Below, one piece after another: positions 1 through 14,100 of a DNA stretch of 64,000 nucleotides (position 1 is the first letter of the stretch; the number at the start of each line of letters is the position of its first letter). The notes below the pieces were generated by a model. The model was given only the letters and a program-made list of their open reading frames with translations, was not told the DNA's origin and searched no databases. The position numbers and the translations under genes are program-made. Location: positions 49,438,001-49,502,000 of the forward strand of contig NC_073358.2 of assembly GCF_027580225.2 (NCBI RefSeq), read 5' to 3'. Origin of the DNA: Misgurnus anguillicaudatus (Eukaryota > Chordata > Actinopteri > Cypriniformes > Cobitidae).

Positions 1-381
1 TGGTTGTGAGATGAATGCTGATAAGGATATAGATTAAGTTAAAAATGTTATATTTAGCTAAGCAGATCTGTAACATGTTAAACAATCTGTTTGTGTATCT
101 TTTCACTTGTGGTTGTAAAGATTTGGATATATATGCAATGCCCAAATATAATGAATCATGTTAAAAGCCATCTTAAAATACAGCTATATCATTATTTAAC
201 TATGAACACTGATGCAGACACATTGTGTGAAGTCCTTTCTAACAAAGTCTGTGTATTTTAAAAGTGAATGTGTTTTATTTGTGTGCGTGAGAGTTTCATC
301 TTAGTATTTTTAGCAATTAATAATGAGTATGTTTAGGTGCTAAATATGCGTAGATGTTGTGAACTTTCACACACGAATGCT

Positions 382-383
<2 letters not shown>

Positions 384-441
<58 letters not shown>
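384..441. repeat. (TG)n microsatellite
   Basis: Uninterrupted TG dinucleotides for about 58 bp. Confidence 0.97.
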
Positions 442-443
<2 letters not shown>

Positions 444-1084
444 CCCTTTAAGGGTGCTGACATAGAGGAGATCTAATCCTCTCACAGGGTCACATGACCC
501 CCGCTGTCCGCCTGGGGTCTGACATCATCACAAACATATGCACATGCATGCACAGCCTGCTAAGGTCATTATGCTCCATAGTAACACACAAACAGGGTGT
601 ACGGCACTGATTTTACTATGAGGTCAACTTTATAGACTTATTTATCCATTAAGCACCTTATGAGCATGTGTATAAGCACATGATATGTTAAATGACTTCT
701 TTTCCGACAGGTGCAAATTGAAAATAATGGTTCAGAGTGTCGTGTGTTGCTCCTGTTTTCAAAATATGTGTTTGTTGCGTAAAGTGAACCACGTGCATCA
801 CGTGTCTTGTCAAAATAAGTGCTTGCTGCACACGCGTCGGTTTATGATAAAAGAGACGCTCACGTTCACAAAATACTCGTAAGACACTCCCTTAACAGTA
901 AACTCTAATTACGCATGAGATTATGCGAGTATCTGGCAAACGTAAACCCTTTAGACATGTATGCAGCAGGCACTTATTTTGACAAGACACGTGATGCGCA
1001 TATGTTACCTTGATGCGTCGAACACATATTTTGAAATGACGAAGCACACATGAATGGTTAAATACAATATTTCACATTAGTACT

Positions 1085-1161
1085 GTCAACCGATTAATCG
1101 CATACAAAATAAAAGTTTGTGTTTGCATAATATACTGTGTGCAATTATTATGTATATATAA

Positions 1162-1226
<65 letters not shown>

Positions 1227-1428
1227 AACATGTATAAATGTAAGATTTATTTATTTACTTATTTACAAAAAATATATACATAAAAATAAATATGTACACA
1301 CTGAAATGTTTTCTAAATACATACATGAATTTTTGTGTGTGCATTTATGTATACATTATAATTACACACAGGACACACACATAAATCATACAAACTTTTA
1401 TTTTGTATGCGATTAATTGTTTGACAGC
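1085..1428. mobile_element. MITE with ~38-bp TIRs and internal (CA)n
   Basis: Left end GTCAACCGATTAATCGCATA and right end the near complement (TATGCGATTAATTGTTTGAC) flank an AT-rich core with a CA microsatellite at 1166-1221. Confidence 0.75.
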
Positions 1429-1441
1429 TCTAATTCACATC

Positions 1442-1935
1442 TAGGGATGCAACGATAAATGCCGATATACACTAATAATACCTGGCCGATAACTATTCTG
1501 AATCGCACAGCTATTTCATGTACTACGGCTTTTGATCAGTAAGTGCTTATCGATTTGAAATCACTGTTAGTTTGAGTCGTTCATAACATGCATTTGAAAA
1601 ATGCGCTGTAGACGAAGAACAATACACACGCAGCTATGATTACATGCAGCTCCAGGAAATGGCTTAAGGATATATTTATATTGCTGTTCTTCAAATCTTT
1701 TCAGATATTTTTATGATAATAAAGAATATGTATAATGATTATGTTTGACGAGTGTTGCTTTTTTCAAATGCATGTTATAAACGATTCAAACTAACAGCGA
1801 TTTCTGATCGATAAGGACTTACTGATCAAAAGCCGTACTACATGAAATAGCTGTGAATAAGATCGGCTGTCCAATTCAGAATAGTGATCGGCCACGTATT
1901 TTTAGTGGATATCGGCATTGATCGGAGCACCCCTA
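1442..1935. mobile_element. foldback hAT-like element
   Basis: Arms of about 160 bp, beginning TAGGGATGCAACGAT and ending GGAGCACCCCTAA, are inverted copies of each other around an AT-rich centre. A further fragment of such an end (TTGGTGCACCCCTAA) lies at 2055-2069. Confidence 0.75.
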
Positions 1936-2097
1936 ATGAAAATACCTGAAAAGGTTTTGCGATTCTGCACAAGAGCGCCCTCTGGCTTTTGGATGTAGCG
2001 GCATTTCACCGTAATTCATTGAGAAGCATAGCAAGCATCATCGTCCGATATATATTGGTGCACCCCTAAAAACATCTTACCTATTTCTTTCTTTCAG

Positions 2098-2162
2098 CTC
2101 CTAAACAGTGTTAACCACTGTGAAGAAAAACTAGGATTTACATATGAGGAAATTATTATTTG
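2098..2162 (+). CDS. rictor: rictor coding exon w1
   Basis: First exon in the window; begins in phase 0 after a pyrimidine-rich acceptor and ends in phase 2 inside a Cys codon. It contains EEKLGFTYEEII, matching human residues about 66-87. Confidence 0.9.
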
Positions 2163-5100
2163 GTGAGTGCCACAAATAACAGTAACCCTTCCTATTGTAT
2201 GCAGACTAAAAACAGAGAGAAGCTCATCTTAAAATTCTTCCCTTTATTTGTTTGTTTCTTTTCTGCTTTAGTTGTAAAAAAAATTACTGGAATATAAATG
2301 ATGTGTTTTCCTTCTCGCTCACTTTGTCATGTTAGTCTGCGTGTGGCTTTGCTGAATGAGGTGAAAGAAGTTCGTGCTGCGGGTTTGCGAGCGTTGCGGT
2401 ATCTGATCCGAGAGAGCAGCGTTCTCCAGAAAGTTCTTCAGCTGCAGGTGGATTACCTGATCTCCAGGTGAGCTTGCATTCTCCAGCTTTTATGGTTAAC
2501 ATTTTAACAGATAAACGGGATAATATAGATGTGCCAGAACGTCTCCTAGACTGAGATTCATGAGTTTGTGTACAGGTGTATTGACATCCAGCAAAGTAAT
2601 GAGGTGGAAAGAACTCAAGCCCTCCGATTGGTCAGAAAGGTATGACCTCTCACTCATTTCCCTTTTTTTAAAGAACATACTTTTGTAGGTTTTATATTAG
2701 GGATGCACCGATAGGATTTTTTTAGGCCAATACCGATTTAAACAGACAACTTCTGGCCGATACTGATGCCGATACCGATATTAAACACTTGTATACAATA
2801 CTATACAGTTGGTCTATTAGCTAGTTTATTTCTGCATCAAATTATTTTTACTGAACATCGATTGGATCTAATTAACATTCAACTGACCAACATAATAAGA
2901 GAGGCACAAATTAAGCTAAAACAAATCTAATAAGACAGCATGACAACCTTCAAAGGTGGTTTTTGCTATTCAGCATTTATTTTATTAACAACATTAACTC
3001 ATTTTTTACATTTAATGGATTTCTTTATGCAGTTAATTAATAAACAATCGGTATCGGCCTTTCTCGTGCTATTGCCGATGTGCCGATTGTTTCAAATTCA
3101 TCAAAAATCGGCCAATAAATATCGGCGGCCGATACATCGGTGCATCACTATTTTATATTTTGAATTAATATAATCTTCTGTTATTTTATTCATTCAGATG
3201 ATAACGGTGAATGCGCAGCTGTTCCCAAAGTCGGTGACAAACTCTTTGATCGCCGTGGCCAATGACGGATTGCAGGAGAGAGATCGGATGGTTCGAGCCT
3301 GTATCGCCATCATTTGTGAACTTGGTATGTAGTTAAGTTACAAAAAAGTTGTTTCAGTGGTGTTTAATACATGAACTGAATGCATACAATGAAATATGAT
3401 GCCGCAGTTTTTGTTTGGTATCTTTCAGTGTTTTTAAATCTTAAACACTTTTATCTTCTGTATACGCGTTATATATTTCTTGAAACCAGATGCCACTACT
3501 ATTTGTATTTCGTATGTCACTATTTATTACAAATGTGTGTCTGATGAGGAAAAAGGGTGCTAATGGTTGGATTTTTTTGTTGTCGTCCAGCGTTGAAAAA
3601 CCCAGAGGTGGTGGCCAAGCAGGGCGGTCTGAGCACGATCCTTAAAAACGTTATAGACTGTCAGCTGAGTCGCATCAATGAAGCCCTGATTACCACCATA
3701 CTGCACCTGCTCAATCACCCACAAACACGACAATACCTGCGTGCTGATGTCGAACTAGAGGTACACGCACAGCATTAAACACACGATGATGATACACATG
3801 CACATCTCTAAAATCATATATTTGACCCCGCCTGTGAAAACCCAGACTTTTATTTACATAAAATAAAACATTTAAGAAAAACATTTAAGGTCCCATAACA
3901 CATGCTGTTTCTGCATATCTGATGTTAATCTGGTCTATCTATAGAGTAGTATTACATCCTTAATATCTCCGAAGAGTCTTTAGTTTTATCAGATTTATAA
4001 AAGACCGATCAGCTTTACAGATTCTTTCTGAAAACGTACAAAAAATGTGAGTTACGAGCTGCGGGAGGAGCGAGTCACGAGTCAACACTTTATATAACAC
4101 TGACTGGATAACTTATGATTCACTACATGTTCGGGTTGTTTATATAATATGCACGTTTTATGAAACGAATTATATAAAAATCATGTGTTTCTGTGCCTAA
4201 AGTGAACACAGATGATGAAGTCAATGTTTTAGCGAGCAAAGTACTTTTTTGAGCAGAATAGTAAAGCATAATGCCAATCATTAATGTCAGTATTTTTCAT
4301 GTTATAAGTGTAACTATATATTAAAGGCTTCATTTATAGCAATAATCACAAATTACTGGTCATGCCACCTTTGACGATATTAGTTTTCACAGGCGGTGCC
4401 ACAAATTTGCATTTAACATAATCTTTATACGTCTGCATAGGGCTGTCACGATTATGAAATTTGACTGACTGTTAATTGCCCAATAAATTGTGAGGATTAT
4501 TTAGGGCTTTGGCGATTATGACGATTAATTGTCTGTTTTATTGCTTTGACATTTAATTCTTATGATTTTTTTGTTTGTTCATGAAATAATTTTCACACAT
4601 GATCCTACTTAGGTCATATTAGTAGGCTACTGGACCACATGTCTGTTGTTGACCAAATGGCTGCAAAGATCCTTAAGAGATACAGATCCTTAAGAATAGC
4701 ATATTTCACTTCCCTAAATTTGGAATTGCTTTTTTGGAAATGTATGTTTTACCTGGTTTTGCAGTTTGTTTTTTCCACTGTCATGAATGGCTATGGCTTT
4801 GATTTTTTGCGCTACACTGTCAGTTCAGGAGCGCCATCTGATTTATACAGGCACTGCAGCTCCCCCTTGTGTTTTTTAAAGAGATGTGCAATCATTGTGG
4901 TGATCTGAAATTATCCCGATGAGGTCAAACAATTGCGATGAGACGATTATTTAATCATTGTGACAGCCCTAAGTATGCATGTATCTTTATTAATTTGTCT
5001 TATAGACGGTTTCATTGGGTACACGTCTGGTCCGAACTTTACTTCCGGTTTCAGTTTTTTAATGGTCTGACTAGTTGCTAAACTGAACTTTTGAACAAAT

Positions 5101-8100
5101 ACGTCGTCAAAAATAACAAATGTTTTGGTTTCCTAGGTAATCTACGTGTTGTTTATTTTGCTTGTAATATAACTAAACTACGTTTAAAGTACTTCGCTAA
5201 GAATAAATAACAACAGAGTTTACTGGAAGATACGTTATGACCACGGAAGACGCTTGTTTATGTTGTTACTGCTGCAACCATCTATAAAGCTTATAAGTAT
5301 CTATAACAATAACTATTGATAGTAACGTTTTTATTTTTCATTAAGATTTCACTTACTGGCTCAGTCAGTCCCGTAGTTCAGATTTGTAATCGCCTTAGTC
5401 ATTTTCAAACTTTAGGGCATGAGCCAAAAAGCATTTTGCACTTTCACAGAAACTATTTTAAGAAACAATGCCATAAACCCTACACATTTTGGACAATCCA
5501 GCAATATATTTATTTCTTTGTAGCACTTATTAATATATCTTCCTAACCTCCAAAAGTTTGATTCTGGTCTGTGTCGTGTTGTTTTCTCTGCCCAATAGTG
5601 TCCTGTCTGTCTTCTCTTATCTTGCTTTACAAAGCAGAACTTGAAGTGAAGAAGTTTGCAATTTTATCATCTGATATCAAATGGATCATAACCTGATATC
5701 GTCTTTTTCAGCAAATTCTTGCACCGTACACAGACTTTCACTACAGGCACAACCCTGACACAGCGGAGGCACAGATCAAGTGAGTAGTTTGTATGTGTGT
5801 GCATGTGTGTATTTGACTGAGCTGCACTTTAATACATTGATGCATACAACAATGTGTCTTATCCACAATCCACACCCTACTTAGCCATATATATGCTAAT
5901 ATACTGATTAAATACTTTTTTAAACATGCATATTTTTAATGTGATGTATGCAATTTAGCTAGGGTTAATAGTATAGTAAGTATGGATGTTCAAATTGAGC
6001 GGTTAACCAAAGGTAAGAGTTTATGACCGATTAATACTATCAGTTAAAACATATTTGTTAAAGGAACAGTATGTAAGAAATGTATATCAATTAATCACAA
6101 AATGACCCTGATATGTCACTAGACATTAAGAAATCATTTTCATTTTAAATACTTATATCACTCACAACAGTGGTCTGGTCAGAATATTGTCATTTAAAAA
6201 GTGGAGTTGCAGCCCTCAACTGATGTTTATGTTGTCATTTTGTGTATTGGCCACCAGTTGGGTGATTGCAGTACCAGTTTTAGCCACAAGTTTTGTTATT
6301 GCAATACCAGTTTTGGCCACAATCCTACATACTGTTCCTTTAACGCACGTTGTGTGTCGGCACGTACCTACAGACATGCCTACATCACTTTTCTATCCCT
6401 TTTTTTGTGAATGACCTGTGAAAGGCACAAATTCTTTCTGCCCTGACGGTCTTGAATATTAAAATCTTATTAGTTAACGTTAATGTTCGGTTAACAAGTG
6501 GCGTTGACGGTCGGGAAAATTAACTGAAATTAACATTCTTAATAGTAAGTGTTTTTTTCACTACCCAACACACAGTCAGTCTGCATCATGCAGCATTTCC
6601 TGCGCTATCTCATTTGCATAATCTGTGACACTTTAATATAAGTACTTTACTGATGTCACTGTAGATATATTGTTAGTCAAGTAACAACATAATGTTGGTG
6701 ATCCAAGGGCTGCACAATAAATCGCATGCAATGGTCACATGCATCTTGTCAGTAAATGAAAATTGCATGCAATTTATCGTGTAGCCCTAGTGTAAATGCA
6801 TGCAGTAGCAACAATAAAAATAGTTGCAAAGCATGTTTATACGCCTGATGTGTATTTGAATCATTTTCCAGCTGCCTTGGGTTTAACATTTGATTCTTAA
6901 AGGAATAGTCTACTCATTTTCAATATTAAAATATGTTATTACCTTAACTAAGAATTGTTGATACATCCCTCTATCATCTTTGTGCGTGCACGTAAGTGCT
7001 GGAGCGCGCTGCGACGCTTCGATAGCATTTAGCTTAATCCCAGTCATTCAATGGTACCATTTAGAGATAAAGTTAGAAGTGACCAAACACATCAACGTTT
7101 TTCCTATTTAAGACGAGTAGTTATACGAGCAAGTTTGGTGGTACAAAATAAAACGTATCGCTTTTCTAAGCGGATTTAAAAGAGGAACTATATTTTATGG
7201 CGTAATAACACTTTTGTGAGTACTTCGACTCGCCTGAAAAGTCCGCTCCCCTTCTCCCTCTCATAATGGGAGAGGGAGGGTGTTACTGCGCCGAGTCGAG
7301 GTGCTCACGGGGGTGCTGTTGCGCCATGGAATGTAGTTCCTCTTTTGGATCCGCTTGGAAAGGCGCTGCGTTTTGTTTTGTGCCACCAAACTTGCTCGTA
7401 TAACTACTCGTCTTAAATAGGAAAAACTTTGATGTGTTTGGTCACTTCTAACTTTATCTCTAAATGGTACCATTGAATGAATGGGGCTAAGCTAAATGCT
7501 ATCGAAGCGTTGCAGCGCGCTCCAGCGCTTACGTGCACGCACACAGATGATAGAGGGATGTATCAACAATTATTAGTTAAGGTAATAACATATTTTAATA
7601 TTGAAAATGAGTAGACTATTCCTTTAATGTTTTGAAATCCATTCAGCTGATCTCCGGGTCTAGCGCTAGCACTTTTAGCATAGCTTAGCACAATCCATTG
7701 CATCTGATTAGACCATTAGCATTGCGTTAAAAAATAACCAAGTTATTTGTTAAGTTTTGATATTTTTCCTATTTAAAACTTAACTCTTCTGTAGTTACAT
7801 CGTGTACTAAGACTGACGGAAAATTAAAAGTTGAGATTTTTTTCTAGGCAGATATGGCTACTCTCATTCTGGCGTAATAATCAAGGACTTTGTTGCCGTA
7901 ACATGGCTGCTGGAGGTGCAATGATATTATGCAGCAGTCGAAAGTAGTCCACTTGGTTACTTTCAATGGCAGGGGACTATTTTTGGGCACTACGTAATAT
8001 CATTGCGCCTGCTGCAGCCATGTTAATTTTCTGTCGGTCTTAATACACGATGTAACTACAGAAGAATCAAGTTTTAAATAGGAAAAATATTGAAACTCTT

Positions 8101-11100
8101 TGGTTATTTTTTAGCGCAATGCTAATGGTCTAATTAGATTCAATGGATTATGCTAAGCTATGCTAAAAGTGGTACCGCCAGACCCGGAGATCGGCTGAAT
8201 GGATTCCAAAACGGTAAAAAACTAATGTTTAACTCTAGGGGAGCTGAAAAATGAGCATATTTTCCAAAAAAGTGTAGTGTCCCTTTAATGCATTTTAAAT
8301 GCTTTGCGATTCCACAGAGAGGACCGAGAGAGTCGGTTTCTGTCCAGTAAAATGGCCATCGTGGCTGCGTTTCGCTCGTGGTCAGGTATGATGTCCACTC
8401 ACTGCATCATCTGCATCAGTTTTTCTTAAGCTTCATATTCTCCTCATCTCTTCTAACATGTGTTTTTTTTTTTTGCAGGTATTATAAATCTGTGTAAATC
8501 AGGGAACTCAGGTGTCCAGTCTTTGATTGGTCTGCTCTGTATACCAAACATGGAAGTCAGGGTGAGTAAAGTAACCAGTCGAGGATTTTCCCTAATCGTA
8601 TCTATCAGATTAATTAGTTTTTATATATTTTTTTATTTACAGAAAGCCTTATTAGAAGTCATGTATGACATCTTCAGATTGCCTGTTCCTATGGTTACGG
8701 ATGATTTTGAGGAAGCCCTGCACAGTGTCGGTGAGAAACATCTTTATTCACAAATGCAGATCAAAACTGATAGTAACATTGTGTCTGATGTGTGTTACAT
8801 TCTGATGTGTTCAGATCCCAGCAGGTTTCAGGACAGCTGGAGGTTATCCGATGGGTTTGTAGCGGCCGAGGCCAAAGTCATATTGCCACATCGAGCGCGG
8901 TCCAGGTAACGCAATACTATGCTGTATATGATACACCTGACTCTTAGATTTTAGCTCATATATCAGGATTTGGTCTGATCTGTCTTTTTTTTTGGTTTCT
9001 GATGTGTTTTTGGTTCTTCTAGACCGGACCTCATGGATAACTACCTGGCTCTACTACTGTCAGCCTTCATCAACAGCGGACTACTGGAGGTAAAGAAAGA
9101 CTTCATCACATTCCTCATGTTGTTTAACCATGAAGTCTGATGTTTTTAATACTGATTATTTTTGTGTGTGTCTACGCAGGGTCTGGTGGAGGTGGTGACC
9201 GGCAGTGATGGACAGATATCGGTCAGAGCTACTGTACTTCTCGGAGAGCTGCTACACATGGTAGTACACTTGATCATGTATCTTTGCTCATTTTCTCCAC
9301 ATAATTTGGCTTAGCATTAACCATTCGCCTTTTGGTTGTCCGCTTTACTTTTGAGGATATTAGCTTTGCATGTAAACGTCACTTTTTTCTTTCTTTCAGG
9401 CCAATACAATTCTTCCTCACTCTCACAGTCATCATTTGCACTGTTTACCCACACTGATCAACATGGCAGCTTCCTTTGACATCCCTCAGGAGAAACGATT
9501 GTGAGTAAAGACACAAAAACGCACGCACACAGTCGATCAGCTGCTCGTTTCCATGTTAAGTTTGTGAATCTCGTGGTGTTTCTCCAGGCGCGCCAGCGCT
9601 GCGGTTAACCACCTGAAACGTTTCCATGAGAAGAAACGGCGCGGGCCCAGACCGTACAGCCTTTACCTGGATCACATCTTATGCAGGACGGCCACTTCAA
9701 CACACAAGAAGGAACAGCATCAGCGCTCGAACAAAGATATCTTTATTATGAAGGTATTAAATCTTCACACTGTACCATTACTGTGCAAACACTTATTCTG
9801 TTGAGGTTTGTTTTGGCCTTTGCATTTTGTTTTTATGACAAAGAAGCACATCTGATGTACAGTATTTACATGTGTGTTTGTAGGATACTGAAGAGGCGCT
9901 GATGATGAATCTGAGAGACAGTCAGATCCTCAATCACAAACAGAACCTGGAGTGGAACTGGGTTCTTATCAACACTATACTGAAGGTAAAATCCTTTATA
10001 TGGGCCCAACTTAATTTTTATTGATTTAAATCTTTTTCTTTTTTCAAAAGGTAAGCTATTTTAGATGCCTTTGCCAGTGTTACACTGTATAAGAATGGTT
10101 TCAAATGGCAAAGAGAAATCACAGATTTCTTTGTAAGCTTTTCAAGAAATGCAAGACAAAAGTTATCAAGACATCTGGTATACATCGCAAAACAACAAAA
10201 TACAGCAGCGTCAGTTTCCACCAATATTGGATGGGTTACAAATGGGAGTCATTTGTAACTCATCCGTTTAAATAATATTTAGCCTTACTGTGCATTCATG
10301 CAATTAAAGAAAATAAATCGCGCTATTTGGACAGGTGAACATTTTTAGTTAACTTGCGTCATTGGCGCCTGAAATTTGCGTCATTGGTGCGTGAAAATAT
10401 TTGCGACACGTTAACCAATCAGAAGCTTGCTCTAGTAGTGATGTGATTATGACGTAGCAAGCTGAGGCAAAAAGACAAAATCATCATCATGAATGGTGCG
10501 AATGAAATGGGCGCTTGAAATTCGTGTCACTGGCACGTGAAATTCGAACCATTGGTGCGTGAAATTTGCGTCATTGGTGCATGAAAATAATTGTGACACG
10601 GTAATCAATCAGGAACTTGCTTTAGTAGTGACGTGATTATGATGTAGCAAGCTGAGGCAAAAAGACAAAATCATCATCATGAATGATGCGAATGAAATGG
10701 GCGCGTGAAATTCGCGGCATTGGTACGTGAAATTCGCGGTATTGGCGCGTGAAAATATTTGCGACATGTTAACCAAGCAGGAGGTTGCTCTAGTAATGAC
10801 GTGATTGACGTAGCGAGCTGAGGCAAAAAGACAAATCATCATCATGAATGGTGCGAATGAAATGGGCGCATGAAATTCGCTGCATTGGCGCGTGAAATTT
10901 GCGTCATTGGTACGTGAAAATATTTGCGACACGTTAACCAATCAGAAGCTTGCTCTAGTAGTGACATGATTATGACGTAGCTGAGGCAAAAATACAAAAT
11001 CATCATCATGAATGATGCGAATGAAATGGGCGCGTGAAATTTGCGTCATTGGCGCGTGAAATTCGCGGCATTGGCGAGTGAAAATATATGCGACACGTTA

Positions 11101-14100
11101 ACCAATCAGGAGCTTGCTCTATTAGTGACGTGATTGACGTAGCGAGCTGAGGCAGAAAACCAAAATCATCATCATGAATGCTGCGAATGAAATGAACGCG
11201 TGCAAGTTGTTTCATTGGCGCGTGAAATTGTCATCGTTGGCGCGTGAAATTCGCGTCGTTGCCGCGTAATCACGTCACCACTAGAGCAAGCTCCTGATTG
11301 GTTAATGTGCCACAAATATTTTACACACATAAAAAGTCCACATTTTTCAACTCAATTCGCGTGAATCACATCATTCGCGCAAATCGCGTCGCATTATGTC
11401 TATTGCGTCTTTGCATTGACTTAACATGTAAATCACTTGCACTTAACACTTCATTCGTGTCTGGTGTGAACCAGGCTATGTTTTATAATCCAATGATGAT
11501 AGTTTGATTTTAGTCATTGATTTCAATCTTTGACATGATCTTACTCAGTCAATATTTAAGATATAATGGTTATATTTTCACAGAATGTTCTTTACATTAT
11601 GTAGGATGATTTTATGTATAAAACGCTATATAAAAAAGACTGTTCACAGGCAAGGTCACAAATATGTTTGGATGCGGTGTTAATAACTGGTCACTTTGTT
11701 TTGTCTTTTTTTCTAGTGGCCAAATGTGAACCTTAAAAACAACAAAGATGAACAAATGCACAAGTAAGTCCGGTGTATAACCCGTCATCAATTTAGCCAT
11801 CCATGTGTTTTGCTCGTGATCTCCTGTCACAGGCTAAACTCTAAACTGTGTGTTTGTAGGTTTGTGAGGAGGTTGCTGTATTTTTATAAGCCAAGCAGTA
11901 AGCTATACTCCGCTCTGGAGTTGGATCACGCTAAATCCAGACAGCTGACGGTTGCGGGATGTCAGTTCATGCAGTTTCTCTTGGATTCTGAGGAGGTGAG
12001 AAACTCACTCGGTCTAAAAATAAATTCTTTGAGTAAACAAGAACCTCGGCAATTGACAACAGCGACATTGTCTGTTTCATTTGTAGGACGGTCAGATGTA
12101 TTTAGAAGAGCTGGTAAAGGACGTTGTCCAGTGGCTCACCTCCTCCTCTGGGATCAAACCTGAACGCAGTCTCCATAGTAACGGCCTCCTCAACACACTT
12201 AGTCAGCACTACTTCCTGTTTCTGGGTACCCTGTCGTCACAACCAAACGGAGTCAAAATGCTGGAGAAATGTGGCGTGTTTCAATGGTGAGACCACACAA
12301 GCACACTTTTACAAAGCAGGTTGGCAGGACCATGGCACAGTTGTGCTTTGCTGCAAAATAGTGATAAAATATGAAATTGAGAACTGGCGTATTACCATGA
12401 TGTCATGTTTAAATAAAACGTATATAGCTCAGTGGTTGAGCAATGCATTATCACTGCAGAAGGTCATGGGTTCGAACCCAGCGAACACACATGCTGAATA
12501 AATGTAAACCTTATAATGCAATGTTATATAACTTTGGATAAGCTTTTGCCTCATGCTTAAATGTAATTGCATCTTTTTGTTTTGTTTGCACAGTCTTTTG
12601 AACATGTGTTCAATGAAAAACCAGGATCAACTGCTGAAGTTAACCATGTCAACGCTGGACTACAGTAGAGACGGACTCGCTCGAGTCATTCTGTCTAAGA
12701 TCCTCACGGCAGGCACTGATGTAAGACACACACCGCTTCCCAAATGTAACCCTGGACCACAAAACCTATCATTAGGGTCAATTTCTTAAAGAAGTCTAAC
12801 GTCTGGTTAGGATAGGACAATATTTTACTGAGATACAACTACCATCAATAACTCTCTGGAAAAACTTTATACCTTTAGATACATTTGCAGGAGATCGTCG
12901 TTTTGCAGTGTGAAAAAAATACCGGATAATCAAACCGCTCAACCTTGTGCAACAATGTTAACAGTCCGTGTAACAACTAACCCGCATTAGTTTTTGCCCC
13001 GCCCACTCCTATACATATCTTCTACTGACAATTATGTATTTTATAGTATTTTTTCACATTTTTAATATGGGTCTTGCTTGTGTGCTTGAATTTGCTTGCC
13101 ATAATTATATCAAAAGCATAGAGGAACTCTGTGTCAATTTCTTTGTTTGTATTATAACAGAACTGTCGTCTCTATGCCACCAAACATCTGCGTGTGCTGC
13201 TGCGAGCTAACGTTGAGTTCTTCAGTAACTGGGGGATGGAGTTACTGGTCACACAACTTCATGACCACAATAAAAACATTTCTATGGAAGCACTGGACAT
13301 CCTGGATGAAGCCTGTGAAGACAAGGTAAAGGCCATGAAACGGTTTTAATTTTTCTGTAATAAGTCATTAACAAAATCGACATTCAAAAGTTGATATAGG
13401 CATGCAGTTTTACATAGAATTGTTTTGATGACTACAGGCGAACCTGCACACTTTCATTCACATGAGACCAGCTCTGTCTCATCTGGGGGATAAAGGACTT
13501 TTGCTACTGTTGAGGTAAAATCTTTATGCCTGTCTGTTATTGTATGCATACCACTTTAATGTATCGATTATTATAGGAGATGTATGCTTTTAAGCTTACA
13601 ATAATTACATCTGTACCTCTTCACAAGTATGACTGTAACAAACTTTGTAAAATCAAACACCTAATGCTTTATAAATGTGACAATGATGTAGTGAACAATG
13701 GTTTTTCTTTTGCATTTTTAAAAATGCACACAACAACATTTTCCAAATGATCTGTGACTACACAGATCCACGAAAATCACTAAACCGCTGTATTATGCGT
13801 GGCCGACCAGTAGGTGGCGATGTTACTTTGTAACTAATTGTTTTATACACAGAAATGATAACAAAAACATTGTTTTGTAAACCAACAGCCGAAACACATA
13901 AACAATTTCCAGTTTTTGGTTAAATGTTGTTGTGTAAGTGGTGCTTAAAGTGTAAAGGCTGAACTATAGTTGCGAGGGTTGATGTACAGTGAGCGTGACG
14001 CAAATTTTGTCATCAGAATAGCATGCGCGCACTGTATGGGCACCACCAGATTTTTGTACCCACATGAACTTTGTACGCCTAGGTCACGCATGCATGTACC

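Larger units (their letters stand above)
1..2097. other. rictor upstream intron: no exon seen
   Basis: No segment matches the missing first ~65 residues of rictor. The stretch holds microsatellites, a small TIR element and a foldback hAT-like element described separately. Confidence 0.6.

Noticed and set aside
1..2097. Search for the first rictor exons
   Set aside because: No frame matches the conserved N-terminal residues; the missing exons must lie upstream of the window.
4639..4908. 89-residue ORF in a rictor intron
   Set aside because: Falls inside a TIR element and resembles no protein; no splice or start support.
12421..12490. Possible tRNA gene
   Set aside because: A and B boxes are present, but the sequence continues into a SINE body and tail, and similar heads occur at 30.2 and 48.1 kb.
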